From a bacterium (GTDB lineage: Bacteria > UBP14 > UBA6098 > JAFGQG01), in the NCBI GenBank assembly GCA_016935765.1, contig JAFGQG010000175.1, positions 1-64,000 on the forward strand: DNA of 64,000 nucleotides. The letters are read 5' to 3'. The position numbers and the translations under genes were made by a program. A model generated the notes under the pieces. The model was given only the letters and a program-made list of their open reading frames with translations, searched no databases and was not told where the DNA came from. Below, piece after piece: positions 8,730-18,273 of this stretch; position 1 is the first letter of the stretch; every line of letters starts with the position of its first letter.

Positions 8730-11279
8730 TTATCTTAAAAGCAACACTTTTTTTATGATATTCTGGTCCTGGACGGTGAGTTTAACGAAATATATCCCTG
8801 AAGGCTGCTCTTCCGGCATCTCCCATATAGTCCGGTACACACCTTTGATGACCTTTTCATTAAAAACGGTGCCGACCTTTTTACCCAAAAGGTCATACAC
8901 TTCCAGGCTGGCAGGTCCGTGTCTATCGATGGCGAAGTTCAAATTCAGGGTTGCGTTGAAGGGGTTGGGGTACGTAACGAGCGCTAATTTGTCAGGGATT
9001 TTTATGACCATATCATTTAAACCCGTCAGGTCGTAAAGTTCAAGATCGTCAACGTACCAACCGGCGGCATTTGAGTAATTATCAGTTCCAATTTCAAAAC
9101 GGATGATGGCAGCTTCTCCAGAAAAAAAAGTTAAATCGAAATTCACTTGATGCCAATAGTTACCGTTTTCCATGCCACCAAATGCAGGTTGCCCACCTAG
9201 ATAAATATTGTGACCGGATATTAGTTTATCGTATCCTTCTACCGGTACTACAACCGTCCAGGAAGATCCTGCATCCACAGATATTTTTAAATTTCCTCCT
9301 TCAAAGATTTCGAAGCTTGTTTCACCAATGAATTTATACCACTGCATAAAGCGCACAGCTGGATATTCAGTAATTCCTAGAAAAACATTCATATCAAGCA
9401 TCCAATTCACACTATCTCTATAGTATCCATCTATGTTAGTTCCCCAGCATTTTGATCCAGAATAAGCGGATGTAGGACCATGTACAAAATCTGGTATCCC
9501 CCATTCCCATCCGCTATCGGGAGGTTCTGCTTCCAGATAACCATCATCCAGTTCAAAGTCACTTTCATATAAATCGGGCATCATTTCAAAGTTATAAACT
9601 GCAGTATCCAACTCACTTATCACAACTCCAGAAGTTACAAATGTAACGTAATACGGCTTTGATATCTCAACATGATAAGTTCCTGTTTCTAAAGTATCAA
9701 TTAAATAGTAACCATCAATATCAGTAGTATCTGCTCTACCCAACTCAACGATTTCTACAATCACACCTTCATCAATATCATTGTAAAGAAGATCTACATT
9801 TCCCCTAAGATGACCAAAATCTGGATGAAGTATGAAATCGAGGAAAGTGGTATCATATTCAGTTATCGTAACTCCAGTTTTTTCAACAGTTAAAAAGTGG
9901 CCTTTTGATGCAAATACTGTATGATCTCCTAGTAACATGGAGTCTATCATGTAATTACCATACTCATCAGTAAGGGTATTGATTGCCAAGTCGGGGATTT
10001 CAATCAACACATTACCATGGGTTTCTTCTCCTAATAGTTCAACATTGCCACTAAGACTTCCATACCTATGTGCAAGTTTGAAATCATCTATATACCACCC
10101 GTGGAAATTATTAAACCGATCAGCACCAAAGTGGAACTTCAGCTTGATTACTTCTCTTTCATAAGGTTCAAGAGAAATATGTACCAATTCCCAGCCATCG
10201 CTGTGCCCGGAGAATGCAGGTTCTCCAGCGATTGTAGAACCTGAATCCATCTCAAAAACAGGATACCTTTCATCAGGAATTAAGATTTCCCAGGTAGCGC
10301 CAGAATCAATAGAAATACAAATATTTCCTCCATCCTTGTTTGCCTCTGTTTCGAACCAGTGCCAGAATTCAACATAGGGATATACTGTAGTAGTCAAATT
10401 GATTAAAGGGGAAAAAAGGGTGTAATCTGCTGGATTAGAATATAAGCCATCAACATTGGTTCCGAAGCAATATGGAATTGAATGGGCTTCCCCGGGACCA
10501 TCTCCTTCTGGTGTGCCCCATTCCCATTCTCCCAACAATTCATCCTCAAGTAGAAATGGGAAATGACCTTCATTGAAATCGTTAAAATAAAATGGGATTA
10601 AAATAATGCTTTTAAAAAAAAGGATTGTCAGGTTGTCATGAATATTACTTGTATCACGTCTATGCTCTCCATATTGGAGTCCGATTGTTCCAGTTTCATT
10701 TTCAACGCCAATATATGCAACTCTATAAGAGGATATTACTGGCTCAATATCAAGATATTGAAATATTATAGTATTTGTTCTAAAATTTAAAATGATTTCA
10801 TAAGTACAAGGTGGATAACTAGTTCCTCCTGGGTATTCTCTTATCCGGAAATATTCAATCACCAGTTTACTACCTATGAATTGATAATACACTCCTCCCC
10901 CAGGACTGTCACTTGGGTCGAGGTCCATATTTAAGATACCCAATACATTATTAGGAATGTATGAATTGGGGAAAGGACCTACGGTGATTGCAGAAATAGC
11001 ATCTGAAAAACTTATCCAGCCATTTGAGCAGATATGAACTTCGTTATAATTATTGCCATAATAAAAAAAGGGCTCAGCGAGTACAATAGTTTCATAATCG
11101 TCATCGTAAAGGCTTATATGGGTACCAGTACTACATAATTCAATCCAATTAAAAGCTATTCCTGAATATTCGTCTGAATCTACCCACAAATAACCAAATT
11201 CATCTGGTCCACCGATGCTTGCTAGGCTAATCCCAACACATGCTAAGCTAAACATTATTATTAAATGTTTCTTTATCAT
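8730..11279 (-). CDS. Secreted multidomain surface protein, paralog 1 (jelly-roll/MAM-like and carboxypeptidase-regulatory-like domains, sorting module)
   Basis: 849 residues from the ATG at 11279 (MIKKHLII), preceded by a purine-rich GGGGG element. Domains: signal peptide; an N-terminal domain (about 20-210) opening GGPDEFGY and containing SNGWISF and PGGTSYPPCTYEI; a MAM/immune-inhibitor-A-like beta-sandwich (about 220-400, EWGTP start, GWYIDDF end); two CarboxypepD-regulatory-like repeats (about 405-540, G-V-I/L-G-V/N-V-x-L, DTTDIDGYY); a second MAM-like sandwich; and a sorting module with YPNPFN and PSGIYFVKL. No catalytic site was seen, so adhesion or carbohydrate binding is likely. Codon use in the body is more AT-rich than in paralog 2 although the last 210 bases are about 90% identical to it. 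Confidence 0.7.
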   Translation of the reverse strand: MIKKHLIIMFSLACVGISLASIGGPDEFGYLWVDSDEYSGIAFNWIELCSTGTHISLYDDDYETIVLAEPFFYYGNNYNEVHICSNGWISFSDAISAITVGPFPNSYIPNNVLGILNMDLDPSDSPGGGVYYQFIGSKLVIEYFRIREYPGGTSYPPCTYEIILNFRTNTIIFQYLDIEPVISSYRVAYIGVENETGTIGLQYGEHRRDTSNIHDNLTILFFKSIILIPFYFNDFNEGHFPFLLEDELLGEWEWGTPEGDGPGEAHSIPYCFGTNVDGLYSNPADYTLFSPLINLTTTVYPYVEFWHWFETEANKDGGNICISIDSGATWEILIPDERYPVFEMDSGSTIAGEPAFSGHSDGWELVHISLEPYEREVIKLKFHFGADRFNNFHGWYIDDFKLAHRYGSLSGNVELLGEETHGNVLIEIPDLAINTLTDEYGNYMIDSMLLGDHTVFASKGHFLTVEKTGVTITEYDTTFLDFILHPDFGHLRGNVDLLYNDIDEGVIVEIVELGRADTTDIDGYYLIDTLETGTYHVEISKPYYVTFVTSGVVISELDTAVYNFEMMPDLYESDFELDDGYLEAEPPDSGWEWGIPDFVHGPTSAYSGSKCWGTNIDGYYRDSVNWMLDMNVFLGITEYPAVRFMQWYKFIGETSFEIFEGGNLKISVDAGSSWTVVVPVEGYDKLISGHNIYLGGQPAFGGMENGNYWHQVNFDLTFFSGEAAIIRFEIGTDNYSNAAGWYVDDLELYDLTGLNDMVIKIPDKLALVTYPNPFNATLNLNFAIDRHGPASLEVYDLLGKKVGTVFNEKVIKGVYRTIWEMPEEQPSGIYFVKLTVQDQNIIKKVLLLR

Positions 11280-11398
11280 TCCTTTATGCCCCCTTAAATT
11301 CAGCCATGTTTTTGATATTAGAATCAAATAAAATAGTGTTTTACGTCTGTATAATATAAATTTGATACAAACTTATTGAGCATAAAAAACGATTTTTT

Positions 11399-13951
11399 CT
11401 ATTTCAAAAGCAGTACTTTATTTATTATAGACCGATTTTGTACAGTGAGTTTAACGAAGTAAATTCCTGATGGCTGCCCTTCCGGCATCTCCCACGAAGT
11501 CCGGTACACCCCCTTGATGACCTTTGCATTAAAAACGGTACCGACTTTTTTACCCAAAAGATCATACACTTCCAGGCTGGCAGATCCGTGCCTATCGATG
11601 GCGAAGTTCAAATTCAGGGTTGCGTTGAAGGGGTTGGGGTAAGTCACGAGCGCTAATTTGTCAGGGGTCTTGATAGTGGCTTCTGGAACATCCACCCATT
11701 CGTAGACCTGAATATCGTCGAGGTACCAGCCGGCAGCGCCTGAATGGTAATCGGTTCCGATCGAGAACCTGATGAGGGCGCTTTCACCAGCGTAAGGTCT
11801 CAGGTCATAGTTCACCATGTGCCAGAAATTTCCGTTATCCATGCCGCCGAAAGCTGGTTCGCCAGCCATGTATATATTGTGGTATGAAACCGGGTTTATA
11901 TATCCTTCAAGGGGGACAAGCAGTTCGAAATTATCTCCACCATCGATGGATATCTTCACGTTACCACCTTCGAAAAGCTCTGAGCTGGTTTCCCCGTTGA
12001 ACCTGTACCAATGCATCATTCTCATTGCGGGGTATTCTGCAATGCCGAGGAAAACTGAGAGGTCGAGTTTCCAGTTGACGTTATCGCCATATTCCCCGTC
12101 GAGGTTCGTACCCCAGCAGTTTGAGCCGGAGTTAGCCCAGCGTGGTCCCTGCAGGTAATCTGGATCCGGGGTGCCCCATTCCCACGCGCTGTCAGGTGGG
12201 TCGGGAATTAAAGCCCCGTCCTCCAGTTCGAAATCGCAGTTGTAAAGTTCGGGGAAAAGATCGTAGTCGCGAATGACAGTATCAAGCTCGGTTACAACTA
12301 CTCCTGAATCCAACGAAGATACGTAGTGCGGTTTGGTTACTGAAATGGAATATGTCCCAATTTCAACAGTATCGATGAAATAGTTGCCTTCTGCATCGGT
12401 TGTATCAAATTTCCCAAGTTCGAGAATTTCCACTACTGCTCCTTCGTCCACATCTTCGTACAGTAAGTCCACATAGCCTTTTATGAAGCCGAAATTCGGG
12501 TGAAGCTCAAAGTCCACGACAGTAGTATCGAATTCAGTGATCGCTACATCCGGTTCTTCGATCGTGACATAATGGTTTTTCGAGACTCTTATAGTGTAAC
12601 TTCCTATCATGACGGAATCGATGGAATAATATCCTGCTTCGCCGGTAAGGGTCGCTTTTCCCAATTCTACTATTTCTACTCTGGCGTTCCTATCGTAATC
12701 ATCGGCAACGATGTCCACGTTACCTTCGAGTGTGCCGAATTTTTCCAACAAGCTGAAATCGTCGATATACCACCCTGGCATGGTGTTTTCCGCGTCAGAA
12801 GCGAAGTCGAATTTAAGCCTTACCTCTTCCAGAAGGAACGGTTCGAGGTTGAGTTTAACACGTTCCCACCCGCCACTGCTTCCGGAGAACGCTGGCTCGC
12901 CGGTGATAGCAGTACCGGCACCCATTTCGTCGACGGGGTACCCATCATCCGGAGTAATTAACTCCCAGGTTATACCATCGTCGGTAGTGATCTTGATGTT
13001 GCCGCCGTCATGGGATTCCTCTGTTTCGTACCAATGCCAGAAGAGAACGTAAGGATGTTGAGCGGAATAAAGGTCCATTCTTGGAGCTAATAAAGAATAA
13101 TTCGCGTAATCAGTGTGGTTCCCTGCTAAGAATGTGCCGAAACAATATGGTGTAGAGTGTGCGCCACCGGGACCGGCGCCGATAGGAGTTCCCCATTCCC
13201 ATTCGCCAATAAGCTCTATATCTTCCATGAAATCGTTGCCCGATAATGTGAAGTCATTGTAATAGAACGGGGCGATAACGATGTTGCTTCTGAAGAGAAT
13301 TGCCAAACTGTCATGTATGTCGGAATCGACTGAAGTGTGGGTTCCGTATTGCAGCCCAATAGTGCCTGTTTCGTTCTCGATCCCTACGTATCCGGTTCGG
13401 TAGCTTGTCAATTGCACAACCAGGTACTGGTATTTTATTGAATTAGCGACGAAATCGAGTATTATCTCATAAGTATATGGTGGGTATGAAGTTCCCCCCG
13501 GATACTCTCTAATCTGGTAGTACTCGATGACCATAAGGTTGTCGATGAACTGGTAGTAAACACTTCCACCCGGGCTATCTGCGGGATCAAAATCCATGTT
13601 TACAATACCCATGACTGCGTTTGGGTAGCTGGAGTTGGGGAAAGGTCCCACAGTGATATAGGTAGTTCCATCCAGAAGGCTGATCCAGCCGTTCGAGTTT
13701 ATGTGCACCTGGCTGTAATCGATACCATAATACTCAAAGGTTCTATCTGTAAAACGTACAGTGGAGTAAGCATCATCAGATAGTGTAACTCTCGTCCCGG
13801 TGGTGGATATTTCTATCCAGTCGAACGCGGGACCTGAGGGCTCCTCAGAGTCAATCCATCTATATCCAAACGCGTCGGGTCCTCCCGTGCTTGCCAGAGC
13901 CCCAAGCGTAAAAACTGACAGGAACAACAAAATTATATACAGATTTTTCAT
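11399..13951 (-). CDS. Secreted multidomain surface protein, paralog 2
   Basis: 850 residues with the same order as its neighbour: signal peptide, GGPDAFGYRW N-terminal domain with SNGWISL, MAM-like sandwich (EWGTP to GWYIDDF), two carboxypeptidase-regulatory-like repeats (each with V-E-I-V/L-E-L-G-K), a second MAM-like sandwich ending GWYLDDIQ, and a YPNPFN sorting module. A good ribosome binding site (AAGGAGAGG) lies 8 bases upstream of the ATG. The regulatory-like repeats are rigid surface spacers in other proteins. Export by Sec and a T9SS-like route is inferred from the signal peptide and C-terminus. Paralogs 1 and 3 lie on either side with short spacers, so the three arose by tandem duplication. 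Confidence 0.72.
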   Translation of the reverse strand: MKNLYIILLFLSVFTLGALASTGGPDAFGYRWIDSEEPSGPAFDWIEISTTGTRVTLSDDAYSTVRFTDRTFEYYGIDYSQVHINSNGWISLLDGTTYITVGPFPNSSYPNAVMGIVNMDFDPADSPGGSVYYQFIDNLMVIEYYQIREYPGGTSYPPYTYEIILDFVANSIKYQYLVVQLTSYRTGYVGIENETGTIGLQYGTHTSVDSDIHDSLAILFRSNIVIAPFYYNDFTLSGNDFMEDIELIGEWEWGTPIGAGPGGAHSTPYCFGTFLAGNHTDYANYSLLAPRMDLYSAQHPYVLFWHWYETEESHDGGNIKITTDDGITWELITPDDGYPVDEMGAGTAITGEPAFSGSSGGWERVKLNLEPFLLEEVRLKFDFASDAENTMPGWYIDDFSLLEKFGTLEGNVDIVADDYDRNARVEIVELGKATLTGEAGYYSIDSVMIGSYTIRVSKNHYVTIEEPDVAITEFDTTVVDFELHPNFGFIKGYVDLLYEDVDEGAVVEILELGKFDTTDAEGNYFIDTVEIGTYSISVTKPHYVSSLDSGVVVTELDTVIRDYDLFPELYNCDFELEDGALIPDPPDSAWEWGTPDPDYLQGPRWANSGSNCWGTNLDGEYGDNVNWKLDLSVFLGIAEYPAMRMMHWYRFNGETSSELFEGGNVKISIDGGDNFELLVPLEGYINPVSYHNIYMAGEPAFGGMDNGNFWHMVNYDLRPYAGESALIRFSIGTDYHSGAAGWYLDDIQVYEWVDVPEATIKTPDKLALVTYPNPFNATLNLNFAIDRHGSASLEVYDLLGKKVGTVFNAKVIKGVYRTSWEMPEGQPSGIYFVKLTVQNRSIINKVLLLK

Positions 13952-14095
13952 TTTATGTCCTCTCCTTGTTATAAAGACAAATCAATCATGGGAAATAAGA
14001 AAATTAATTATGAAGGGAGTCATTGAATGTGCTGCTCCATCTTGTATTGTTTTTTCATAATTACCCGAATACAAAGTTTCTATATTTTTCAGTTT

Positions 14096-16417
14096 TTATT
14101 TGATTAACAATATTTTCTTTGCTGTGCTGCTTTTCCCGTTAAAGTAGAGTTTTACGATATATACTCCGGAGGGCATGGGGTTTGATTGATCGTCCATACC
14201 GTTCCATTGGGTTTGGTGTCTTCCCGTCCCCTGGGGAGCGTCATATAAAGTCTTTATGTTTCTCCCTAGTAAGTCGAACATACATAGCTTAACGGTTCCT
14301 TTTCGGAATGTGGAATAGCGGATATTGACGTTCTGGTTGAATGGGTTGGGGTAACAGGTCATGTCGTAATCCTCAGGAAGCTCGCTTTCATCTTCAGGTA
14401 TGGCAAGTCCTTCCACTATTCTCAGGTCGTCGATATACCACCCCGAGGCAGTACCATAGTAATCGGTGCCGATTTCGAATCTGATTATGACTGATTGGCT
14501 TGCGTATTCAGTCAGGTCGAAAGAGGTCATGTGCCAGAAGTTGCCCTCGTCTTTTCCTCCGAATCCGGGTTGATTCCCAAGAAATGGATTATGGTTGGAT
14601 ATGACTCCCGGGTAGCCTTCAGTTGGGTAAGCCAGGACGAATGAAGGATCTTCGATATTGTTGCTTATCTTCACGTTTGCGCCATCGAAGAACAAATCGC
14701 CCATGTCGTACCATTGCCAGAACTCCAGTCTTGGGTGTTCGCCTCTGTTCAGGGTGATGTAGAGGTCAAGCAGCCAGTTGCATGTATCCTTGTAGGATGA
14801 GTCCAATTTTGTCCCCCAGCATTTTAGTCCGGAATGAGCGTACATAGGCCCCATCGTATCGGCGGTGTCAGGGATTCCGCATTCCCAACCGCCGAAGATC
14901 GGTGTATGAATCACGGGACCACAATTCTCCTCGAAGTCGTTAGTATAAATCTGTGGAGCCAACACGAAATTTTGAGTGGTTGTATCCTGCCGCGAAATGC
15001 TTATATATGCTTCGCCAGGGGCGTATTCGAATGAGGTTGCCCTCAGGTTCCAGTTTCCAACTAAAACTGTGTCGATAAAGAAAAAGCCGTCGTAACCCGT
15101 GGTATCGGCAATCCCTTGCCCCACCACTTCGATGATCGCTCCACTGTCATGGTCCATGTAGGTCAACTCAACGTGCCCGGTTACGTAACCGAAAGCTTCT
15201 ATCAGAGCAAAATCGTCAATGTACCAGCCCGGCGAGCGACCGCTTTCGTTCGATGCAAAGTGATATCTCACCCTGATCTCCTCGTCCCTGAATGATGAAA
15301 GATCAAATTCCTCTTTTTCCCATCCATCGCTTGCGCCTGAATAAGCAGGCATGCCTTCGATAGCGGAACCTTCTTCCATGTCCGAAACGGGGTACCCTCC
15401 GTTGGGGATAACAATGAACCAGTTTATGCCGTCATTAGTAGTGATCTCAAGGTTTCCACCGTCCTGACCCTCATCCATGTCATACCAGTGCCAGAAGTTC
15501 ATGTAGGGATAATTAGTGCCGCTGAGTGCCATTCGAGGGGAGTATAAATAGCTGTCAGTAGAATTGGGATAGGATCCATCTATCGTAGTTCCAAAGCAAT
15601 AGGGTCCCGTACGGGGATAACCGGGACCTGGTCCTGACGGCATACCCCATTCCCAGCAGCCAGTGTCTGCAATATCCTCCATGAAGTCTTCGGCAGTCTC
15701 GTCGAAGCCGTTGTAATAAACCGGATTAATCACTATGTTGGATCTGAACATTATTGCTAATTCATCGTGAAGCACACTTACATCATGACCGTGAGTTCCA
15801 TATTGAAGCCCGATAGTACCGGTCGAATTTTCAATACCGATATAAGCTGTGCGGTATGTTGAATACACAGGTTCAATGTCAAGGTACTGGAAAAATATGG
15901 CGTTCCTGCGAAAATCGAGCACTATCTCGTATGTACATGGAGGATAAGTGGTTCCCCCTGGATATTCGCGTATCTGGTAGTATTCGACAACCAGCTTCCT
16001 ATCGATGTATTCATAAACGACCCTTCCGCCCGGACTGTCTCCCGGGTCGAGGTCCATATTCAATATTCCAAGCACGTTATTGGGGAAATAGGAATTTGGA
16101 AAAGGACCTACCGTGATCGAGGAAGTCGCGTCAGTGAAACTAACCCAACCGTTCGAACAGATATGCAATTGACTGTAACCGACGCCGTAGTAGTCGAAGA
16201 TCTCTGGCATTGTAATGCTTTGATAGGAGTCATCATATAGACTTAAGGCAGTTCCAGTCGATGAGATCTCTATCCATTCGAATATCGGTCCCGATGGTTC
16301 GTCCGAGTCGACCCATCTGTATCCGAATTCATCCGGTCCACCTTCGCTTGAATAAATATTAATAGAAAAAAATATCAAAAAGAAAATTGTAAAAAAAACT
16401 AATTGTTTATATTTCAT
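14096..16417 (-). CDS. Secreted multidomain surface protein, paralog 3
   Basis: 773 residues from the ATG at 16417, chosen because GGAG lies 7 bases upstream; an upstream ATG at 16429 lies inside that ribosome-binding region. It shares the GGPDEFGYRW N-terminal domain, MAM-like sandwiches (ECGIP/EWGMP openings, GWYIDDF/GWYIDDL ends) and sorting module (CYPNPFN, WNGMDD, PSGVYIVKLYF) with paralogs 1 and 2. It has only one carboxypeptidase-regulatory-like repeat (about 405-470) instead of two. Its sorting module is clearly diverged from the near-identical pair in paralogs 1 and 2, so it is the oldest branch or has escaped gene conversion. Role: cell-surface binding protein, function otherwise unknown. 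Confidence 0.7.
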   Translation of the reverse strand: MKYKQLVFFTIFFLIFFSINIYSSEGGPDEFGYRWVDSDEPSGPIFEWIEISSTGTALSLYDDSYQSITMPEIFDYYGVGYSQLHICSNGWVSFTDATSSITVGPFPNSYFPNNVLGILNMDLDPGDSPGGRVVYEYIDRKLVVEYYQIREYPGGTTYPPCTYEIVLDFRRNAIFFQYLDIEPVYSTYRTAYIGIENSTGTIGLQYGTHGHDVSVLHDELAIMFRSNIVINPVYYNGFDETAEDFMEDIADTGCWEWGMPSGPGPGYPRTGPYCFGTTIDGSYPNSTDSYLYSPRMALSGTNYPYMNFWHWYDMDEGQDGGNLEITTNDGINWFIVIPNGGYPVSDMEEGSAIEGMPAYSGASDGWEKEEFDLSSFRDEEIRVRYHFASNESGRSPGWYIDDFALIEAFGYVTGHVELTYMDHDSGAIIEVVGQGIADTTGYDGFFFIDTVLVGNWNLRATSFEYAPGEAYISISRQDTTTQNFVLAPQIYTNDFEENCGPVIHTPIFGGWECGIPDTADTMGPMYAHSGLKCWGTKLDSSYKDTCNWLLDLYITLNRGEHPRLEFWQWYDMGDLFFDGANVKISNNIEDPSFVLAYPTEGYPGVISNHNPFLGNQPGFGGKDEGNFWHMTSFDLTEYASQSVIIRFEIGTDYYGTASGWYIDDLRIVEGLAIPEDESELPEDYDMTCYPNPFNQNVNIRYSTFRKGTVKLCMFDLLGRNIKTLYDAPQGTGRHQTQWNGMDDQSNPMPSGVYIVKLYFNGKSSTAKKILLIK

Positions 16418-16644
16418 AATACACTCCATTTATGATATTTTGAAAATTAATTAAATATTAAAATAAATCTAATAAATAAGCAAGTAAAATTCTATGAAAA
16501 TTTAATTTTGAGATAGGAAAAATTAGAAAAAGTGTTGTAAAAATACTGTTAATGTATGATTCAAACCCAAGAAATGATTGCAAGAAAGTTCGGAATTTGG
16601 GGGCAGTGAATTGTGGGGGGAAATGCCCAATATGGATGATATTT

Positions 16645-18039
16645 CTACTTCAGTAGAACCAGTCTCAGCATTTTATTAATATTCCCTGTTTTGAATTCAG
16701 CAAAATAAATTCCGGCAGGGCACCCGGTGCCATGATCATCATGCCCGTTCCAGGATACTTCGTAATTGCCGGCTTTCTGCCAGCCGTGGTTAAGCACCGC
16801 AACTTTCTCTCCGAGTATATTAGAGATTGCTACATCGACCGCGCTGTTTTCCTTCAATGTGTAGCTGACGGTAACTTTTTTATTAAAAGGATTGGGGTAG
16901 GCTTTGATTTCGGAGTAAACGGGCAGGATTTCTTCTTCTACTTTCAGAGGGCAAGTGCTTAAGCTGTCCATGACGGTTCCATCAAGCCTGATCGCTTTGA
17001 AGTTCAGACAGGTGCCATCTACAGTAATATAGCAGAAATGGTAGGTTCTTTCGGAATAGACGGTCCAATCTGAATATCCGACGCTATAAAGTCCAGCGCC
17101 GCCGCCACCGGTTACAATGTAGTGAACGCCATCAGCCAACCCGTGTTCATAGGCATGGTCGTGCCCGTTGAAAACCATAAAAACTCCATGTTCCTCAATA
17201 ATAGGACATATAGTATATCTTAGTGTAAGTTCGGAACCGTGATTCCCTGAGCTGTAAGGAGGGTGGTGAAACATAACGAATATGAAATCTGCCCAGCTTG
17301 ATCCTTCAATCAACTCATTTTCCAAGAACGTTGGCTGTTCTGAAAATGGAACCAGGTATGGAATACTGGAATCAAGGACGATGAACTTGCAATTTCCATA
17401 TCGGAACGAATACCACTTTTCGTTGTTTGGAAGTTCAAAATACTCGTGGAAAAAAGTAGCCGGTATCTCATGGTTGCCAATCGCGGGATAATAGGGGATA
17501 TTAGCCATTAGCTCTTTATTGATATTAAAAAAGGTTTGAAAATCCGAAGCAAGGAAACCATCCGCAACCAGGTCGCCACTGTTCAAGACGAAGCGTGGTT
17601 CGTACGAAATCATAGCATCAACAATCGATTGATGGGTCGCTGAGTCGGAGCGCGTGTCTCCGAATGCAATAAAACTGAATGGAGTAGAAGTATTAACAGC
17701 AGTGTAAAAATGATAAACATCACTGGAGGCATCGCCCGAGGTTACCTGATAATAATAAAGAACATTTTCAGATAAACTGGTCAACTGGATTGTGTGGTGT
17801 GTTACAGATTCATCGATATTTGAGTGTTCGTCAAATGTCTCAGCACTTCCATAATGCCTTTCGTCAGCATAATCCACATGGGTAGGTGAATTATCGGTGG
17901 TTTCCCAGGTGATACGAATGCTGCTTGTAGTAACGTTTGAAAGGTATGGGCCTTTAATTATTGTATTAGCGTGAATATTAACGATTAGTATCAAAACAAA
18001 TGCGAGTGTTATGGACTTTTTTATCCCCCTGATCGTCAT
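16645..18039 (-). CDS. Secreted purple-acid-phosphatase-like metallophosphoesterase with sorting module
   Basis: 464 residues from the ATG at 18039, which has GAGGAG 9 bases upstream; an earlier ATG at 18108 lacks one. Signal peptide, then a fibronectin-III-like N-terminal domain (IKGPYLSNVTTSSIRITWET) as in purple acid phosphatases. The metallophosphoesterase domain shows all ordered metal motifs: FGDTR (about 127), NSGDL (about 155), GNHE (about 188), HHPPY (about 258) and GHDHAYE (about 292). Purple acid phosphatases use a two-metal centre to hydrolyse phosphate esters. The C-terminus carries YPNPFN and PAGIYFAEF. It probably releases phosphate from extracellular organic compounds at the cell surface (inference from family and export signals). 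Confidence 0.82.
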   Translation of the reverse strand: MTIRGIKKSITLAFVLILIVNIHANTIIKGPYLSNVTTSSIRITWETTDNSPTHVDYADERHYGSAETFDEHSNIDESVTHHTIQLTSLSENVLYYYQVTSGDASSDVYHFYTAVNTSTPFSFIAFGDTRSDSATHQSIVDAMISYEPRFVLNSGDLVADGFLASDFQTFFNINKELMANIPYYPAIGNHEIPATFFHEYFELPNNEKWYSFRYGNCKFIVLDSSIPYLVPFSEQPTFLENELIEGSSWADFIFVMFHHPPYSSGNHGSELTLRYTICPIIEEHGVFMVFNGHDHAYEHGLADGVHYIVTGGGGAGLYSVGYSDWTVYSERTYHFCYITVDGTCLNFKAIRLDGTVMDSLSTCPLKVEEEILPVYSEIKAYPNPFNKKVTVSYTLKENSAVDVAISNILGEKVAVLNHGWQKAGNYEVSWNGHDDHGTGCPAGIYFAEFKTGNINKMLRLVLLK

Positions 18040-18185
18040 CTTTTTGTTTCTCCTCGTTTTTGAACAATAGTACAATAAAATTATAATAAAACAATTTCGT
18101 AAAAACAAGGAAAAATTTGATTAAAATTTTGTTAAGGGATAAAAACAAGGCAAATTCAGCTTACATGTTTCTAGGGATTTGTTAT

Positions 18186-18215
18186 AGGTTGAAGCAGGGA
18201 GTTCAACCTACCCGG
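18186..18215. repeat. Hairpin repeat GGTTGAA...TTCAACCTACCCGG
   Basis: Inverted repeat GGTTGAA / TTCAACC with an 8-base loop followed by TACCCGG. A near-copy occurs at 24082-24112. It lies in the 234-base gap between the phosphatase gene and the dehydrogenase gene, both on the minus strand, and could end or stabilise a transcript, though it has no T-run. Confidence 0.5.
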
Positions 18216-18273
18216 ATATTATGGTTCAGAAATATCCTGGAATAAAGCTCTCAGGGCAGCTGCCAGATAGGGT

